6,298 bases of DNA from Fidelibacterota bacterium (GCA_002707765.1 PANV01000016.1:1-6298), one strand, 5' to 3'; positions 1 through 6,298 are shown, counted from the first letter of the stretch. Notes: generated by a model not told the origin, from the sequence alone. Program-made: numbers and translations.

Positions 1-3000
1 CATATTGTCCGCCAGAACAATCACCAAATGGACCTGACTCATACCAACCATCATTGAAATTATAGGAGTAATCACCAGCAGCTAAATCAGTAAATGTATA
101 GCTCCATTCATTATCGCCCATATCAGTCATGGCTAACCAATCTCCACCATTTAAACTAATAGCCATAGATGAACCGTCTAATCCATCCCATGTTGAGCCC
201 TCACCGGCTGTAAAGCCTTCAACACTCATGTCAACAGAAACTGTTAAAGAGTAAATCAAACAAGAAAGATCACCCTCGCAAGAATTACATTCATTTGGCA
301 TTTGACATGAACCATCATCATCAGTTGCTGATGCGTCATAGTTACAAGCTGCTTCATCTGTACAACCAAATACTGCATCTACAGGACAAGGTGATGTATG
401 TGATCCTAGATTAGTCCAATCATTTTGATCTAGTACTATCCATTCTGAATCATCAGTGTTAGTCCCTGCAGAAGCTGCCCAATCAGAATTTCCTTGTTCT
501 ACAGAACATTTACGTACTAACGTATGGTCTTTAGTAGCATCAGCTATACCGGCTACATCCCATCCACTTCCTGGGTCATCAGCCCAGTCACCAACCACAT
601 CAAGGATAACATATTCGCCTAATTCTGGGCTTGAAGGAGTAGTTGGCTCATGTCCATAAACAAGAGCATAACCATCATCACCATTACTTAAATAAGAATG
701 TGTTTCATTAGCATATGCAAGTATTGTTGCATCTGAAGAGGGGTGAGCAATTATATAAACACCGCCTGGCGCAATTTCTGCCCCCTCATCAAACGTATTC
801 CAGAACTCATAAACACCAGGTGTAGATGCTCCATTACCAACACTAGGATAAGCGTAATCTGCTAAACTTACAGTTACATCACTAGCATTATAGATTTCTA
901 AATACTTATTATTACTACTGCCTTCAGCATATTCTGAGAAAAATAAATTTGCCATTGGTGCAAGTGGATAAACACAAGAGCCATCATCTTCCATTGCAGT
1001 AGCATCAAAATTGATAGCAGTAGCATCTGTGCAGCCTAAATATTGACAACTGCCGTCATCTTCTGTAGCTGTTGAGTTGTAGTTGCTAGCCGTCTCATCA
1101 GTACAGCCTGAAACTATATCAGGACAAGGAGTGTCGTGCTGACCTAAATTTGACCAGTCATCAATTTCAAAAATAAGCCACTCTGAATCTTGAGCTGATG
1201 TTCCTGCAGAAGAAATCCAATCAGAATTCCCTTGTCCAACTGAACACTTCCTTATTAAAGTATGATCTTTTGTTCCATTTGTAGCACCCGCAACAGCCCA
1301 TCCACTTCCGGGATCTCCATTCCAATCCCCTACTAAATCAACAATAACATAGCCGCCAGTTTCTGGATCAACTGGAATAGGAGGTTGATTTCCATATACA
1401 AGAGCATAGCCATCGTCACCATTGCTAAGGTAAGTGAAAGTTGTATCTGCAACAGAAGTAATTGTAGAATCTGCAGAACTTGTGGCAATTATATATAATC
1501 CTTGTGGGGCAATTGTCGCTCCCTCAGGAAACTCTGTCCAATATTCATATACCCCTGAAGTAGTAGGAGCATTTGATGTGTTTGCAATTGCGTAAAATGA
1601 CAAATCAACTTCATTATCGCTAGCATTATAAATTTCTAAATACTTGTTATCGCTACTGCCTTCGGCATATTCAGAAATGAAAAGGTTAGAAACCGTGTTA
1701 TAAAAAACTTCTACACCATAAGATAATGTTGAGTTGCCTGCAGCATCTTGTGTGCCAGAAATTGTAACAGAATAGATTACCGCTGTTTCTAAGGGTGTAG
1801 ATAATGACAATGTCACCGTATCTCCTGAAATAGTAGATGAAGCAACGGATATGCCTTCATAAGTTCCGTCTAAAACAATCGCTTCATCATAAACAACCAC
1901 CACTGTTGAAGCATCAACAGCATAAATATTAACCACTGCAGGTGGTAAAATATCACCCACTGCACAAGGTCCACCTGGATCAGCATAGTATTGTGTAAAG
2001 CCACTGAGTCCCATTGCTGTTAAGACAGAATCTTCAGGACTGACAGCATACTGAATTGAAGAAGATAACGCCCAATTACTTGCAACGTTCATATCAGATA
2101 AAGGGTCACACAATACAATGGAATAACCATTACCATTAGCGTTGGATGGCCAGTCGCCAGAGTAGTCGAAATCAACAGATATTACTACATCTCCAACTGT
2201 GTTGATACATTGTAGCAAACCTGCTCCAAGGTAACCATTTGCAATTTCAAAAGTTGGTGCAAAACCAAAATAAGATTGGAATCCGCAACCATAGGGTAAT
2301 GCGCCACATGCATCATTTAAAAAATAAGCTGGTTTAGCCACTATTGCATACTCCCCAACTTCTAAAGAATACTCAGGAAAACTAACATTTACACCTTCAT
2401 TGAAAACTAGCCCCCCAAGAGGATAAGGCTCATTTCCATTATTATAAATTTCAAAATAATCCAGGTTATCATATTGGCCTGGATCGTTATAATTGATTTC
2501 AGTAATAACAAGATTGCCTATAAAGTCATTATGAACAAGATTTTCCAAAACTATATTATTCTGATTGCCCGCTAAATCAGTAAGAGATTCAACATTGATA
2601 TTGAAAAAATCTCCATCTACTAAATCTTCTGAGAGATTTAATGTCATTTGAAGCGCATCGACACTTATAATAGAGCTAACAATGCCATAACCCTCTAACG
2701 TTACATTCGCAGACTGTATTTCTTCATCGAATGTTAAGACTATTTGATCGGAAGATATTATAGAAGCATCTACAACATTGGGCGCAACAAAATCACCTGA
2801 ACTCTCGAAAAATAACGAAAAGTCATCAAAACCTCCCCAATCAGGACCTCCATCTTGATAAGCACCAATTCTAAATCTTACATAAGAGACGGTATCTGGA
2901 ATGTCGATAGTATGAGTGACCCATAAATCTTCAGTGTCATTAGAAAGATAAGATGTAAAAGCATATGAAGTGTCAACAGAACTTATCCAATCACTATTCC

Positions 3001-3430
3001 ATGTATCATTATTATTGAACTGCAACTCATATGCTATATAATCTCCTTCATCAAGCCCATGAGCTAAATAACTAAATGACAATTTTAAGTCTGCCGGGGA
3101 TGGCTGAGGAATTTGAATAGTAGAAAATGTTAAATAATGATAATAATAAGAGTCAGTCTGACCCTCAAGTAATGGGGCGTTTGGATTAACAAGATCATGG
3201 AATGCTAAGAAGCTATCTCCTGAAGAAGCAATCATATATGGTATTGATTGTTGGTATTCTCCAAAAACGATATCAAATGCATCGCCATTGTTAAAATTAT
3301 AAAAACTAGGATTTGATGTATACATCCAAGTGTCACCAGCCTCAAAACCTTGTGTGGTAAGGGGTATTTGAGCAAAGCTAGATGAAAAAGCACATAAAAT
3401 GGCCATTACAATTAGTAAAAATCGTTTCAT
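1..3430 (-). CDS. Secreted multidomain protein with three lamin-tail domains (3' end outside window)
   Basis: The frame is open from ATG at 3430 to the left edge, giving 1143 complete codons with no stop. Residues 1-20 are a signal peptide (MKRF start, hydrophobic core, cleavage after SFA before Q21), so the product is exported. Domains read by eye: MAM/choice-of-anchor-J-like sandwich, about 22-209, ending GFDDFSLFFE; Ig-like SbsA/Big_5 type, about 213-300, with DLAGN at 285-289; LTD1, about 305-490; second Ig-like, about 493-578, with DAAGN at 562-566; LTD2, 582-774; two GCTD...DDGSC micro-repeats, 775-819; LTD3, 828-1021; a third micro-repeat, 1022-1042; then a VSVDM-type beta-sandwich from about 1062, cut by the edge. 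No catalytic domain is visible, so adhesion or matrix/substrate binding is inferred. In this group such proteins usually end in a T9SS sorting domain, which would lie outside the window. The start is supported by the signal peptide; there is no clear Shine-Dalgarno, as is usual in Bacteroidota. A secreted nuclease is an alternative, since LTDs often accompany nucleases, but no nuclease motif is seen. Confidence 0.9.
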   Translation of the reverse strand, partial: MKRFLLIVMAILCAFSSSFAQIPLTTQGFEAGDTWMYTSNPSFYNFNNGDAFDIVFGEYQQSIPYMIASSGDSFLAFHDLVNPNAPLLEGQTDSYYYHYLTFSTIQIPQPSPADLKLSFSYLAHGLDEGDYIAYELQFNNNDTWNSDWISSVDTSYAFTSYLSNDTEDLWVTHTIDIPDTVSYVRFRIGAYQDGGPDWGGFDDFSLFFESSGDFVAPNVVDASIISSDQIVLTFDEEIQSANVTLEGYGIVSSIISVDALQMTLNLSEDLVDGDFFNINVESLTDLAGNQNNIVLENLVHNDFIGNLVITEINYNDPGQYDNLDYFEIYNNGNEPYPLGGLVFNEGVNVSFPEYSLEVGEYAIVAKPAYFLNDACGALPYGCGFQSYFGFAPTFEIANGYLGAGLLQCINTVGDVVISVDFDYSGDWPSNANGNGYSIVLCDPLSDMNVASNWALSSSIQYAVSPEDSVLTAMGLSGFTQYYADPGGPCAVGDILPPAVVNIYAVDASTVVVVYDEAIVLDGTYEGISVASSTISGDTVTLSLSTPLETAVIYSVTISGTQDAAGNSTLSYGVEVFYNTVSNLFISEYAEGSSDNKYLEIYNASDNEVDLSFYAIANTSNAPTTSGVYEYWTEFPEGATIAPQGLYIIATSSADSTITSVADTTFTYLSNGDDGYALVYGNQPPIPVDPETGGYVIVDLVGDWNGDPGSGWAVAGATNGTKDHTLIRKCSVGQGNSDWISSAGTSAQDSEWLIFEIDDWSNLGQHDTPCPDIVSGCTDETASNYNSTATEDDGSCQYLGCTDATAINFDATAMEDDGSCVYPLAPMANLFFSEYAEGSSNNKYLEIYNASDVTVSLADYAYPSVGNGASTPGVYEFWNTFDEGAEIAPGGVYIIAHPSSDATILAYANETHSYLSNGDDGYALVYGHEPTTPSSPELGEYVILDVVGDWADDPGSGWDVAGIADATKDHTLVRKCSVEQGNSDWAASAGTNTDDSEWIVLDQNDWTNLGSHTSPCPVDAVFGCTDEAACNYDASATDDDGSCQMPNECNSCEGDLSCLIYSLTVSVDMSVEGFTAGEGSTWDGLDGSSMAISLNGGDWLAMTDMGDNEWSYTFTDLAAGDYSYNFNDGWYESGPFGDCSGGQY
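305..367 (-). repeat. Third GCTD...DDGSC micro-repeat
   Basis: Residues 1022-1042 fit the same 21-residue pattern as the tandem pair at 974-1108, with one additional cysteine (EAACNYD). It follows LTD3 and is continued by a second cysteine-rich stretch (C1048, C1051, C1057) before the next beta-sandwich module. It is therefore the linker of the second duplicated block. Confidence 0.8.
305..949 (-). repeat. Intragenic duplication, copy B: LTD3 plus GCTD micro-repeat
   Basis: This encodes residues 828-1042. It shares with copy A the blocks SEYAEGSS, NKYLEIYNASD, YLSNGDDGYALVYG, DPGSGW, KDHTL, RKCSV, QGNSDW and DSEW, in the same order. The differences are concentrated in the loops between these blocks, as expected if the fold is kept while surface loops diverge. 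LTD1 (residues 305-490) is much more distant and carries extra cysteines (NDACG, YGCGF, LLQC, VLCDP), so only LTD2 and LTD3 are a recent pair. Confidence 0.85.
974..1108 (-). repeat. Two tandem 21-residue GCTD...DDGSC micro-repeats
   Basis: Residues 775-795 and 799-819 both fit GCTD-x2-A-x-N(Y/F)-x3-A-x2-DDGSC and are separated by three residues. Each unit has a cysteine at position 2 and one at position 21, suggesting a small disulfide-closed loop. The acidic DDGSC end could bind a metal such as calcium; that is inference. Motifs of this form are familiar from secreted proteins of marine Bacteroidota. They join LTD2 to LTD3. Confidence 0.8.
1046..1687 (-). repeat. Intragenic duplication, copy A: LTD2 plus GCTD micro-repeat
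   Basis: This encodes residues 582-795 of the minus-strand protein. It opens with a [N]LFISEYAEGSSDNKYLEIYN-type segment and includes YLSNGDDGYALVYG, DPGSGW, KDHTL and QGNSDW, then ends in a GCTD...DDGSC unit. The same order recurs in copy B 246 residues later, roughly 60% identical by eye with only small indels. Similarity is also visible in the DNA, for example around the SEYAEGSS codons. This indicates duplication of a whole LTD-plus-linker unit within the gene. Confidence 0.85.
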
Positions 3431-3482
3431 AAGTAATTTGTTTTTTGGTTAATTTATTGTCTGGTGAATTTAATAAATTATT

Positions 3483-3512
3483 CAAGACTAATTAAAAAAA
3501 AGAAATTAACAA
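3483..3512 (-). promoter_or_regulatory. Candidate Bacteroidota -33/-7 promoter for the minus-strand surface gene
   Basis: Read on the minus strand, TTG (complement of 3510-3512) is followed after 19 bases by TAGTCTTG (complement of 3483-3490). The Bacteroidota sigma-A consensus is TTG, a spacer of about 17-23, then TAnnTTTG; only one base of the -7 box differs. Transcription would begin near 3476-3478, giving a leader of about 47 bases before the ATG at 3430. This is the best promoter match in the intergenic region, but it was found by eye in A/T-rich DNA. Confidence 0.5.
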
Positions 3513-3518
3513 TTTCTT
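3500..3518. promoter_or_regulatory. Perfect 8-bp palindrome over the -33 element (possible operator)
   Basis: The sequence AAGAAATT-AAC-AATTTCTT has two perfect 8-base arms around a 3-base centre. It covers the candidate -33 TTG of the minus-strand promoter, the right place for a dimeric repressor site. Read on the minus strand it is also followed by a T run, giving a weak resemblance to an intrinsic terminator, but the stem has only one G:C pair and no gene lies upstream to terminate. The A/T-rich setting makes a chance palindrome possible. Confidence 0.35.
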
Positions 3519-3571
3519 ATGATTATGTTAAATATCTGTTTTTTTAAAAAAAAATTATTCTATCTTTATTC

Positions 3572-3597
3572 TTGTTAATTTATATTTTTTTCCTTTG
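3572..3597 (+). promoter_or_regulatory. Weak promoter candidate for the SprB-like gene
   Basis: TTG at 3572-3574 is followed after 15 bases by TTCCTTTG at 3590-3597, one mismatch from TAnnTTTG, but the spacer is shorter than usual. It would place transcription start just before 3609, leaving a leader of about 20 bases to the ATG at 3625. An alternative -7 box is TATCTTTA at 3561-3568, which lacks a clear -33 partner. Neither is strong. Confidence 0.22.
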
Positions 3598-3608
3598 TAC
3601 ATTACTAA

Positions 3609-3635
3609 ATGAAACTACTATTGAATGCTGTTTAA
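3609..3635 (+). other. Eight-codon open frame overlapping the start of the SprB-like gene
   Basis: ATG at 3609 opens a frame reading MKLLLNAV and stopping at TAA 3633-3635, eleven bases into the next gene, which starts at 3625 in another frame. MKLLL looks like a signal peptide start. It could be a short upstream leader coupled to the main gene, the remnant of the original start displaced by a frameshift, or chance. The gene at 3625 has its own adequate signal peptide and an in-frame TGA directly before its ATG, so the frameshift reading is not required. Confidence 0.2.
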
Positions 3636-6045
3636 TTCGTCAGGTTTAAAATTTTATGCTATTTGCTTTTTCATTTTTGGTGTACAAAATTTTTCATACT
3701 CTCAGTATTGCACTTCTTCATCAACCGCAGCTTCTTTTTGCTCAACTTCTTTAGTTGAGATTGGTTCATTAAGCAACACCTCATCTGGCTGCGCTAATTA
3801 TTCTGATTATACTTCAATATATACAGACCTTATTTTGAATGGAACTTATGATTTGACAATAGGCTTAAATAATTGTTCAGGATTCACAATGCCAAAAATT
3901 TCAAATGTTTATATAGACTGGGATGGCAACGAAATTTTTGAAATTAACGAAGAGGTTTTTCATATTGATGCAACCTCAGCTATCGCTGCTAATCAAACTA
4001 ATTTTAGTACAACTATAATTGTTCCGCCATATGCTGTTTTAGATACAATTAGAATGAGGGTGGTTACTGCTTGGTCAACTTTTGATGATCCAGGCGATTA
4101 TTCATGTGGTATTTATGGGTGGGGAGAAACCGAAGACTATTCAATGATAATTAGGGGTCTAATTGAAAATGTAAACTCTGTAGATAATTTATGTTTTGGA
4201 GAAAATGATGGAGAAATTAGTATCTCAACGACTAGTGGTTCCTCAGGACTTGCATACTCCATTGATGGGGGCATAAGTTTTTCAGCTTCACCAAACTTTA
4301 CCAACTTAGTTAATGGATTATACAATGTTTGTGTGTTTGATAGCTTGACTAATCAATCACAATGCTATTCTTCAAACCCTGTAATTATTGATTCGCCAGA
4401 TTCATTATTTGCAATTGTGAATAAACAAAATGTTAGTTGTTTTAATGGGACTGACGGAGAACTAAGTGTTGAAGCGTATAATGGTGCTCCAAACTATAAT
4501 TATAATTGGACGAATGGATCTTTAACTTACAATGGTAATAATATTCAAAGCCTTAGCGCTGGAAGCTACGATTTAATATTATTAGACGATAATGATTGTC
4601 TGTTCACTATAGAAAATATATTGTTAGATAACCCACAAGAATTAATCATTGATAGTGTTTCATCTAGCTCCTACAATGGTTATGGTGTTTCATGTTTCAA
4701 CTCTAACGATGGATTTATTGAGATTTATGCTGATGGTGGCACAGGAATTTTGTCATATAATTGGGCAGGTGACGTTTCTAATAGCTCATCTTTACAAAAT
4801 CTTCCCACAGGCGAAATTCCAATAACTATTTTTGATGCTAATTTTTGTCAGCTAGATACAATAATATTTATTAGTCAGCCGGATGAAATAATAGTTGAAA
4901 CAACTATTTTACATTTGGGATGTGAAAATGAAAATGACGGATCAATTAGTACTAATATCACAGGTGGCACTACACCTTACAGTATAGAAATTTATAATGA
5001 CCTCACAAATCTTGAAATGTCAAATAGTAATGGACAAGAGCTTTTTGGAGAACTTGGGGCAAATTCATATAATTTAATTGTTACCGATCTTAATAATTGC
5101 ACTTATGAAGATAGCTTCAAAATAGAAAATCCAACTTTAAATTTAACTTCTAAGGATATTTCTTGTTATGGAAATAATGATGGACAAATTATCTATTCAA
5201 TTGATTTTTCAACTGATATTTATACACTCATAAGTCCAATATCAATAAACGGTCTTGGCGCAGGTTCGTATGATTTTTTAATACAAAATGATCAGGGTTG
5301 TTTTTTTGATTCAACTATTATAATTAACGAGCCCAATGCAATCACTTTAAAAAAAGACATTGAAGTTATTTGTGAATATAATGATGTTGCCAATATAAAC
5401 ATAGAGGCTAGCGGAGGTACAAGCCCATATTATATTGATTGGGATTTTGGCGACACTACATTTAACACAATCCTTGGAGTTGGAATTTATAATTTCATTT
5501 TTTCAGATGCAAATGGTTGTATTTTAAATGATAATGTTGAGGTTTTGGCACCTAACTTACCTGAATTAAGCTATACCCTCACTACACCTTCATGTGAATA
5601 TAATTTTGACGGAAGCATAGATGTACAAGTTACAAAAGGTTATCCTCCATATGTATATAAATGGGACGACGGAAGAAATGAAGCATTTATTGATAGTTTG
5701 CCTCCAAAAAGATATCGTCTTAATGTTATTGATAGTGCAAGTTGCTCTTCCTCTGTTTTAGAAGTTATTGTTCCATATGTATACAATAAATGCTTTTATT
5801 TCCCTTTAGCATTTACTCCAAACGATGATGGTATAAATGATATCTATGAGATTTCTTCTATTTTTAATCTCGGCCCAACAATACTAACAATTTATAATAA
5901 TCAAGGGACTATGGTATATTATGCTAAAGATACTCTAAGTTGGGATGGGAAATATAAAAATAAAAGATGTGTTCAAGGCAAATATTATTTCCATTTAAAA
6001 TTTGCTAATCAATATACTACTGGAGAAATTCTTTTAATTGAATGA
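3625..6045 (+). CDS. GEVED/SprB-repeat surface adhesin with T9SS type B sorting domain
   Basis: This is a complete 806-residue secreted protein. Residues 1-27 are a signal peptide (K9, then a hydrophobic core, ending SYSQ). Residues 28-176 are a GEVED domain with its hallmark GETEDY at 167-172, preceded by RMRVV at 143-147 and cysteines C29, C39, C56, C84 and C161. Residues 183-716 hold seven SprB-like repeats. Residues 720-806 are the gliding-motility-associated C-terminal domain (CHU_C type), with FTPNDDGIND at 730-739, SWDGKYK at 772-778 and a terminal strand ending LLIE. In Flavobacterium this domain class directs export by the type IX secretion system and surface attachment. SprB itself is a huge mobile adhesin in gliding; this protein is far shorter, so adhesion to surfaces or polysaccharides is inferred, and gliding is not shown. 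The start at 3625 is the first ATG in frame, since TGA lies immediately upstream at 3622. It is divergent from the LTD protein and meets the acetyltransferase gene tail to tail. It looks more A/T-rich than the LTD gene. Confidence 0.95.
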   Translation: MLFNSSGLKFYAICFFIFGVQNFSYSQYCTSSSTAASFCSTSLVEIGSLSNTSSGCANYSDYTSIYTDLILNGTYDLTIGLNNCSGFTMPKISNVYIDWDGNEIFEINEEVFHIDATSAIAANQTNFSTTIIVPPYAVLDTIRMRVVTAWSTFDDPGDYSCGIYGWGETEDYSMIIRGLIENVNSVDNLCFGENDGEISISTTSGSSGLAYSIDGGISFSASPNFTNLVNGLYNVCVFDSLTNQSQCYSSNPVIIDSPDSLFAIVNKQNVSCFNGTDGELSVEAYNGAPNYNYNWTNGSLTYNGNNIQSLSAGSYDLILLDDNDCLFTIENILLDNPQELIIDSVSSSSYNGYGVSCFNSNDGFIEIYADGGTGILSYNWAGDVSNSSSLQNLPTGEIPITIFDANFCQLDTIIFISQPDEIIVETTILHLGCENENDGSISTNITGGTTPYSIEIYNDLTNLEMSNSNGQELFGELGANSYNLIVTDLNNCTYEDSFKIENPTLNLTSKDISCYGNNDGQIIYSIDFSTDIYTLISPISINGLGAGSYDFLIQNDQGCFFDSTIIINEPNAITLKKDIEVICEYNDVANINIEASGGTSPYYIDWDFGDTTFNTILGVGIYNFIFSDANGCILNDNVEVLAPNLPELSYTLTTPSCEYNFDGSIDVQVTKGYPPYVYKWDDGRNEAFIDSLPPKRYRLNVIDSASCSSSVLEVIVPYVYNKCFYFPLAFTPNDDGINDIYEISSIFNLGPTILTIYNNQGTMVYYAKDTLSWDGKYKNKRCVQGKYYFHLKFANQYTTGEILLIE
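4171..5772 (+). repeat. Seven SprB-like repeats, each with a cysteine pair
   Basis: Approximate units in the adhesin are residues 183-257, 264-338, 344-419, 422-503, 505-571, 578-645 and 650-716. Typical units contain C-x3-(N/T)DG near the start, a GG or G(A/T) turn followed by Y-x-W or similar, an L-x-AG-x-Y strand, then D-x-(N/Q)-x-C. Each has one early and one late cysteine: C190/C247, C272/C325, C357/C408, C433/C492, C514/C559, C583/C632 and C657/C707, 45-59 residues apart. One disulfide per repeat is inferred. Unit 6 has lost the NDG turn and unit 4 carries a longer middle loop. Copies are diverged, with no near-identical DNA, so this is an old expansion. Confidence 0.85.
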
Positions 6046-6046
6046 A

Positions 6047-6298
6047 CTAAACTATAATACGTTCTTTATATTTTTTGGCTGGATTACCTTTATAAATTGT
6101 ATATGGCTCAAGATCTTTATTGGCAAATGACCCCGCCATTAAAATTGCATGAGAAAAAATAGTGACACCCGGACATACAATTGATTTAGCACCAATCCAT
6201 GCGCCAGATTCAATATTAATTGTATCAACCATTAAATCAAAACTAGTAGATTTAAAATTGTGATTTCCACAAAATAAAAAAGCACCCTGAGAAATGCA
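6047..6298 (-). CDS. WcaF-like hexapeptide-repeat O-acetyltransferase (C-terminal 83 codons)
   Basis: The frame runs in from the right edge and ends at TAG 6047-6049. The fragment begins CISQGAFLFCGNHN, then carries STSFDL, GAWIGAKSIVCPGVTI and GNPAKKYKER before the stop. That order (GxH, FDL, GAWIG, PGV, GNPA-K-x4-R) is typical of the WcaF-like left-handed beta-helix acetyltransferases, which transfer acetyl from acetyl-CoA to sugars in exopolysaccharide or O-antigen synthesis in the cytoplasm. The histidine at 6260-6262 is at the position of the usual catalytic base. Family members are about 180 residues, so roughly half is missing. An ATG at 6232 is internal: conserved family sequence continues upstream of it. 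The gene is probably the last of a surface-glycan operon to the right, which cannot be seen. Other sugar or serine acetyltransferases of the hexapeptide superfamily are possible, but the FDL motif favours WcaF type. Confidence 0.85.
   Translation of the reverse strand, partial: CISQGAFLFCGNHNFKSTSFDLMVDTINIESGAWIGAKSIVCPGVTIFSHAILMAGSFANKDLEPYTIYKGNPAKKYKERIIV

Larger units (their letters stand above)
3431..3624. other. Divergent intergenic region, 194 bp, very A/T-rich
   Basis: This region separates the two divergent surface-protein genes and must hold the promoters of both. Besides the promoter and palindrome candidates it contains a TTTTTTTAAAAAAAAA tract at 3539-3554 and an A8 run at 3494-3501. 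Such tracts can bend DNA or stimulate polymerase. No RNA gene, riboswitch-like fold or strong terminator is visible. Confidence 0.7.

Noticed and set aside
456..659. 67-codon open frame on the plus strand
   Set aside because: It lies antisense inside LTD3 of the long minus-strand gene, shows no recognisable domain or signal, and is explained by the coding bias of the opposite strand.
974..1108. CRISPR-like or satellite repeats
   Set aside because: The repeats are conserved as protein motifs in one reading frame, with irregular spacing and diverged DNA, so they are coding micro-repeats.
3392..3430. Lipoprotein signal in the minus-strand protein (Cys at residue 13)
   Set aside because: C13 sits inside the hydrophobic core and lacks a lipobox context; SFA before Q21 is a better signal peptidase I site.
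3494..3518. Intrinsic terminator on the minus strand (palindrome followed by a T run)
   Set aside because: The stem has a single G:C pair and there is no minus-strand gene upstream that would need terminating; the operator reading fits the position better.
4137..4325. 62-codon open frame on the minus strand
   Set aside because: It is antisense to the GEVED/first SprB-like repeat region of a convincing 806-residue gene and has no features of its own.
6047..6232. A complete 61-residue protein starting at ATG 6232
   Set aside because: The conserved WcaF-like sequence continues upstream in frame to the window edge (GNHN, STSFDL), so this ATG is an internal methionine of a truncated gene.
1..6298. 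A new defence, mobile or RNA-based system
   Set aside because: No nuclease, helicase, reverse transcriptase, transposase, toxin-antitoxin pair, structured RNA or terminal inverted repeats could be supported; all coding space is accounted for by surface and glycan-related genes.

Overview
This window looks like part of a low-G+C chromosome from a Bacteroidota bacterium, most likely a marine or aquatic Flavobacteriales-type organism. The reasons are an 'SFA^Q' signal peptide end, SprB-like repeats, a gliding-motility-type (T9SS type B) C-terminal domain, GCTD...DDGSC micro-repeats, absence of clear Shine-Dalgarno sequences, and a candidate -33/-7 promoter of Bacteroidota type (TTG-N19-TAnnTTTG with one mismatch). 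The assignment rests on protein architecture read by eye; no genus can be named.

Layout. Positions 1-3430 (minus strand) are one uninterrupted reading frame that starts at 3430 and runs off the left edge. It encodes at least 1143 residues of a secreted multidomain surface protein: signal peptide, MAM/choice-of-anchor-like sandwich, Ig-like (SbsA/Big_5 type), lamin-tail domain (LTD), second Ig-like, then a duplicated LTD block with GCTD...DDGSC micro-repeats, then the start of another beta-sandwich module. Positions 3431-3624 are the divergent intergenic region, with a good promoter candidate for the minus gene, an 8-bp palindrome over its -33 element, long A/T tracts and a weaker promoter candidate for the plus gene. 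Positions 3625-6045 (plus strand) are a complete 806-residue secreted protein: signal peptide, GEVED domain, seven SprB-like repeats each with a cysteine pair, and a type B T9SS sorting domain. Positions 6047-6298 (minus strand) are the last 83 codons of a WcaF-like hexapeptide O-acetyltransferase, convergent with the previous gene and separated from it by one base.

How they fit together. Two large, probably T9SS-exported surface or adhesin proteins are transcribed divergently from one 194-bp region. The third gene belongs to a family found in exopolysaccharide/O-antigen clusters, so the right edge may open into a cell-surface glycan locus. All three concern the cell surface, but no direct functional link is shown by the sequence. 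I see no RNA gene, mobile element, CRISPR array or defence system here. The window reads as ordinary Bacteroidota surface-protein territory, with a few modest points worth a second look.
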